Assembly: GCF_016616425.1 (NCBI RefSeq)
Contig: NZ_CP067101.1
Location: 4,340,001-4,404,000 of the forward strand
Length of the DNA: 64,000 nucleotides
Source: Bradyrhizobium diazoefficiens
Lineage (GTDB): Bacteria; Pseudomonadota; Alphaproteobacteria; Rhizobiales; Xanthobacteraceae
Direction of reading: 5' to 3'
Position numbers and translations under genes: made by a program. The notes under the pieces were generated by a model. It ran no database searches. It worked only from the letters and a program-made list of their open reading frames with translations, and was not told where the DNA came from. Positions 63,083-64,000 of this stretch are shown one piece after another (position 1 is the first letter of the stretch; each line of letters begins with the position of its first letter).

Positions 63083-64000
63083 CTACCAGCGCACCAGCGC
63101 GGAGCCCCAGGTGAAGCCGCCGCCCATGGCTTCCAGCAGAACCAGGTCGCCCTTCTTGATGCGGCCGTCCTTGCGGGCCGCCGACAGCGCCAGCGGGATC
63201 GAGGCCGCCGAGGTGTTGCCGTGACGGTCCACCGTCAGCACCACTTTCTCCGGCGCGATATGCAGCTTGTGGGCGGATGCGTCGATGATCCGCTTGTTGG
63301 CCTGGTGCGGCACGAACCAGTCGATGCTGTCGGCGTTCAGCCCGGTCGCCTGGAAGGCATCGACGATGACGTCGGTGATCATGCCGACCGCATGCTTGAA
63401 GACCTCGCGGCCCTCCATGCGCAGATGGCCCACGGTCTGGGTCGAGGACGGGCCGCCGTCGACGAACAGTTTTGCCTTGTGGCGGCCGTCGGAGCGCAAA
63501 TGGGTGGTCACGACGCCGCGGTCGGTTGCGGCAACGCCGGGCTGCTCCTGCGCCTCCAGCACCACGGCGCCGGCGCCATCGCCGAACAGCACGCAGGTGC
63601 CGCGGTCGTTCCAGTCGAGGATGCGCGAGAAGGTCTCGGCGCCGATCACCAGCGCGCGCTTGAAGGCGCCGGTGCGCAGGAAATTGTCGGCGGTGGCCAG
63701 CGCGAACACGAAGCCCGAGCACACCGCCTGAAGGTCGAAGGCCGCGCCGTGGTTGATGCCGAGCCCGTGCTGCACGGCGACCGCGGTCGCGGGGAAGGTG
63801 TTGTCCGGCGTCGAGGTCGCCAGCACGATGAGGTCGATCGACTGGGCGTCCAGGCCGGCATCGCCGAGCGCGGCCTGCGCCGCCCTGAGCGCCAGATGCG
63901 AGGTGAATTCGCCCTCGGCCGCGATATGCCGCTCGCGAATGCCGGTGCGCTGCACGATCCACTCGTCGGAGGTGTCGATGCGCGCCGCCAATTGGGCGTT
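63083..64000 (-). CDS. fabH: 3-oxoacyl-ACP synthase III (partial, N-terminus outside window)
   Basis: The last 305 residues are in the window; the first about 20 lie beyond base 64000. Catalytic Cys in [10 protein letters not shown], His in [12 protein letters not shown], Asn in [15 protein letters not shown] form the Cys-His-Asn triad of KAS III. The [17 protein letters not shown] motif marks the N-terminal side. It condenses acetyl-CoA with malonyl-ACP to start fatty acid synthesis. Stop at 63083; 133 bases separate it from ihfA. Confidence 0.97.
   Translation of the reverse strand, partial: NAQLAARIDTSDEWIVQRTGIRERHIAAEGEFTSHLALRAAQAALGDAGLDAQSIDLIVLATSTPDNTFPATAVAVQHGLGINHGAAFDLQAVCSGFVFALATADNFLRTGAFKRALVIGAETFSRILDWNDRGTCVLFGDGAGAVVLEAQEQPGVAATDRGVVTTHLRSDGRHKAKLFVDGGPSSTQTVGHLRMEGREVFKHAVGMITDVIVDAFQATGLNADSIDWFVPHQANKRIIDASAHKLHIAPEKVVLTVDRHGNTSAASIPLALSAARKDGRIKKGDLVLLEAMGGGFTWGSALVRW

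Overview
The window looks like chromosomal DNA of Bradyrhizobium or a very close relative (Alphaproteobacteria, Bradyrhizobiaceae). Support: GC-rich coding DNA throughout; tig, clpP, clpX and lon in the usual alphaproteobacterial order; a glnB-glnA pair behind a sigma-54-type promoter; a GcrA cell-cycle regulator; a Bradyrhizobium-type Porin_2 outer-membrane porin; an ihfA-merR-fabH block; and many short palindromic repeats of the kinds I remember from Bradyrhizobium intergenic regions. No rRNA, CRISPR array, transposase or phage structural gene is visible.

Layout. 0-9 kb: a small exported protein, tRNA-Val, a GFA-family protein, then the proteostasis block lon, clpX, clpP, tig (all minus strand) and tRNA-Leu. 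9-13 kb: a Tat-exported cupredoxin-fold protein without most copper ligands, a type II toxin-antitoxin pair, a broken acetyltransferase gene translationally coupled to the NAD(P)HX repair gene nnr. 13-15.2 kb: the nitrogen-control pair glnB-glnA, a strong terminator and a 35-base perfect inverted repeat. 15.2-24.3 kb: NfeD-slipin membrane pair, a 2H phosphoesterase, an oxalate/formate-type MFS carrier, a dienelactone hydrolase, small exported proteins, then 1.25 kb without a credible gene but with a nested hairpin element, and a class I glutamine-amidotransferase-like hydrolase. 24.3-34.9 kb: housekeeping and metabolism (AI-2E-family permease, diguanylate cyclase, rplM-rpsI, PaaI thioesterase, enoyl-CoA hydratase, CoA-binding protein, O-acetylhomoserine sulfhydrylase, heme A synthase).

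34.9-44.2 kb is a compact surface-polysaccharide locus: NodB-fold deacetylase-like protein, CelD/FemAB-like acyltransferase, Wzz/GumC-type chain-length protein, GT4 glycosyltransferase, WcaJ/ExoY-type priming transferase and O-antigen-ligase/polymerase-like protein. Two members have lost residues their families need for catalysis. 44.2-59.6 kb: MarR regulator with divergent flavin monooxygenase, a DUF169/saccharopine-reductase-like pair, YdcF-like protein, acetamidase/formamidase, gcrA, a large porin, and a run of catabolic enzymes (SDR, DHDPS-like aldolase, HSL-type esterase) with MarR and TetR regulators. 59.6-61.8 kb is a decayed accessory patch with truncated genes next to tRNA-Pro. The right edge holds merR, ihfA and the 3' part of fabH.

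Points for a second look: the structured gene-free region at 22.2-23.4 kb; the polysaccharide locus with degenerate enzymes; the decayed patch beside tRNA-Pro; the RpoH-like clpP promoter and twin hairpins between tig and clpP; and several families of paired palindromic repeats. Starts were chosen by ribosome binding site, family length and exclusion of terminators or repeats; uncertain starts are marked.
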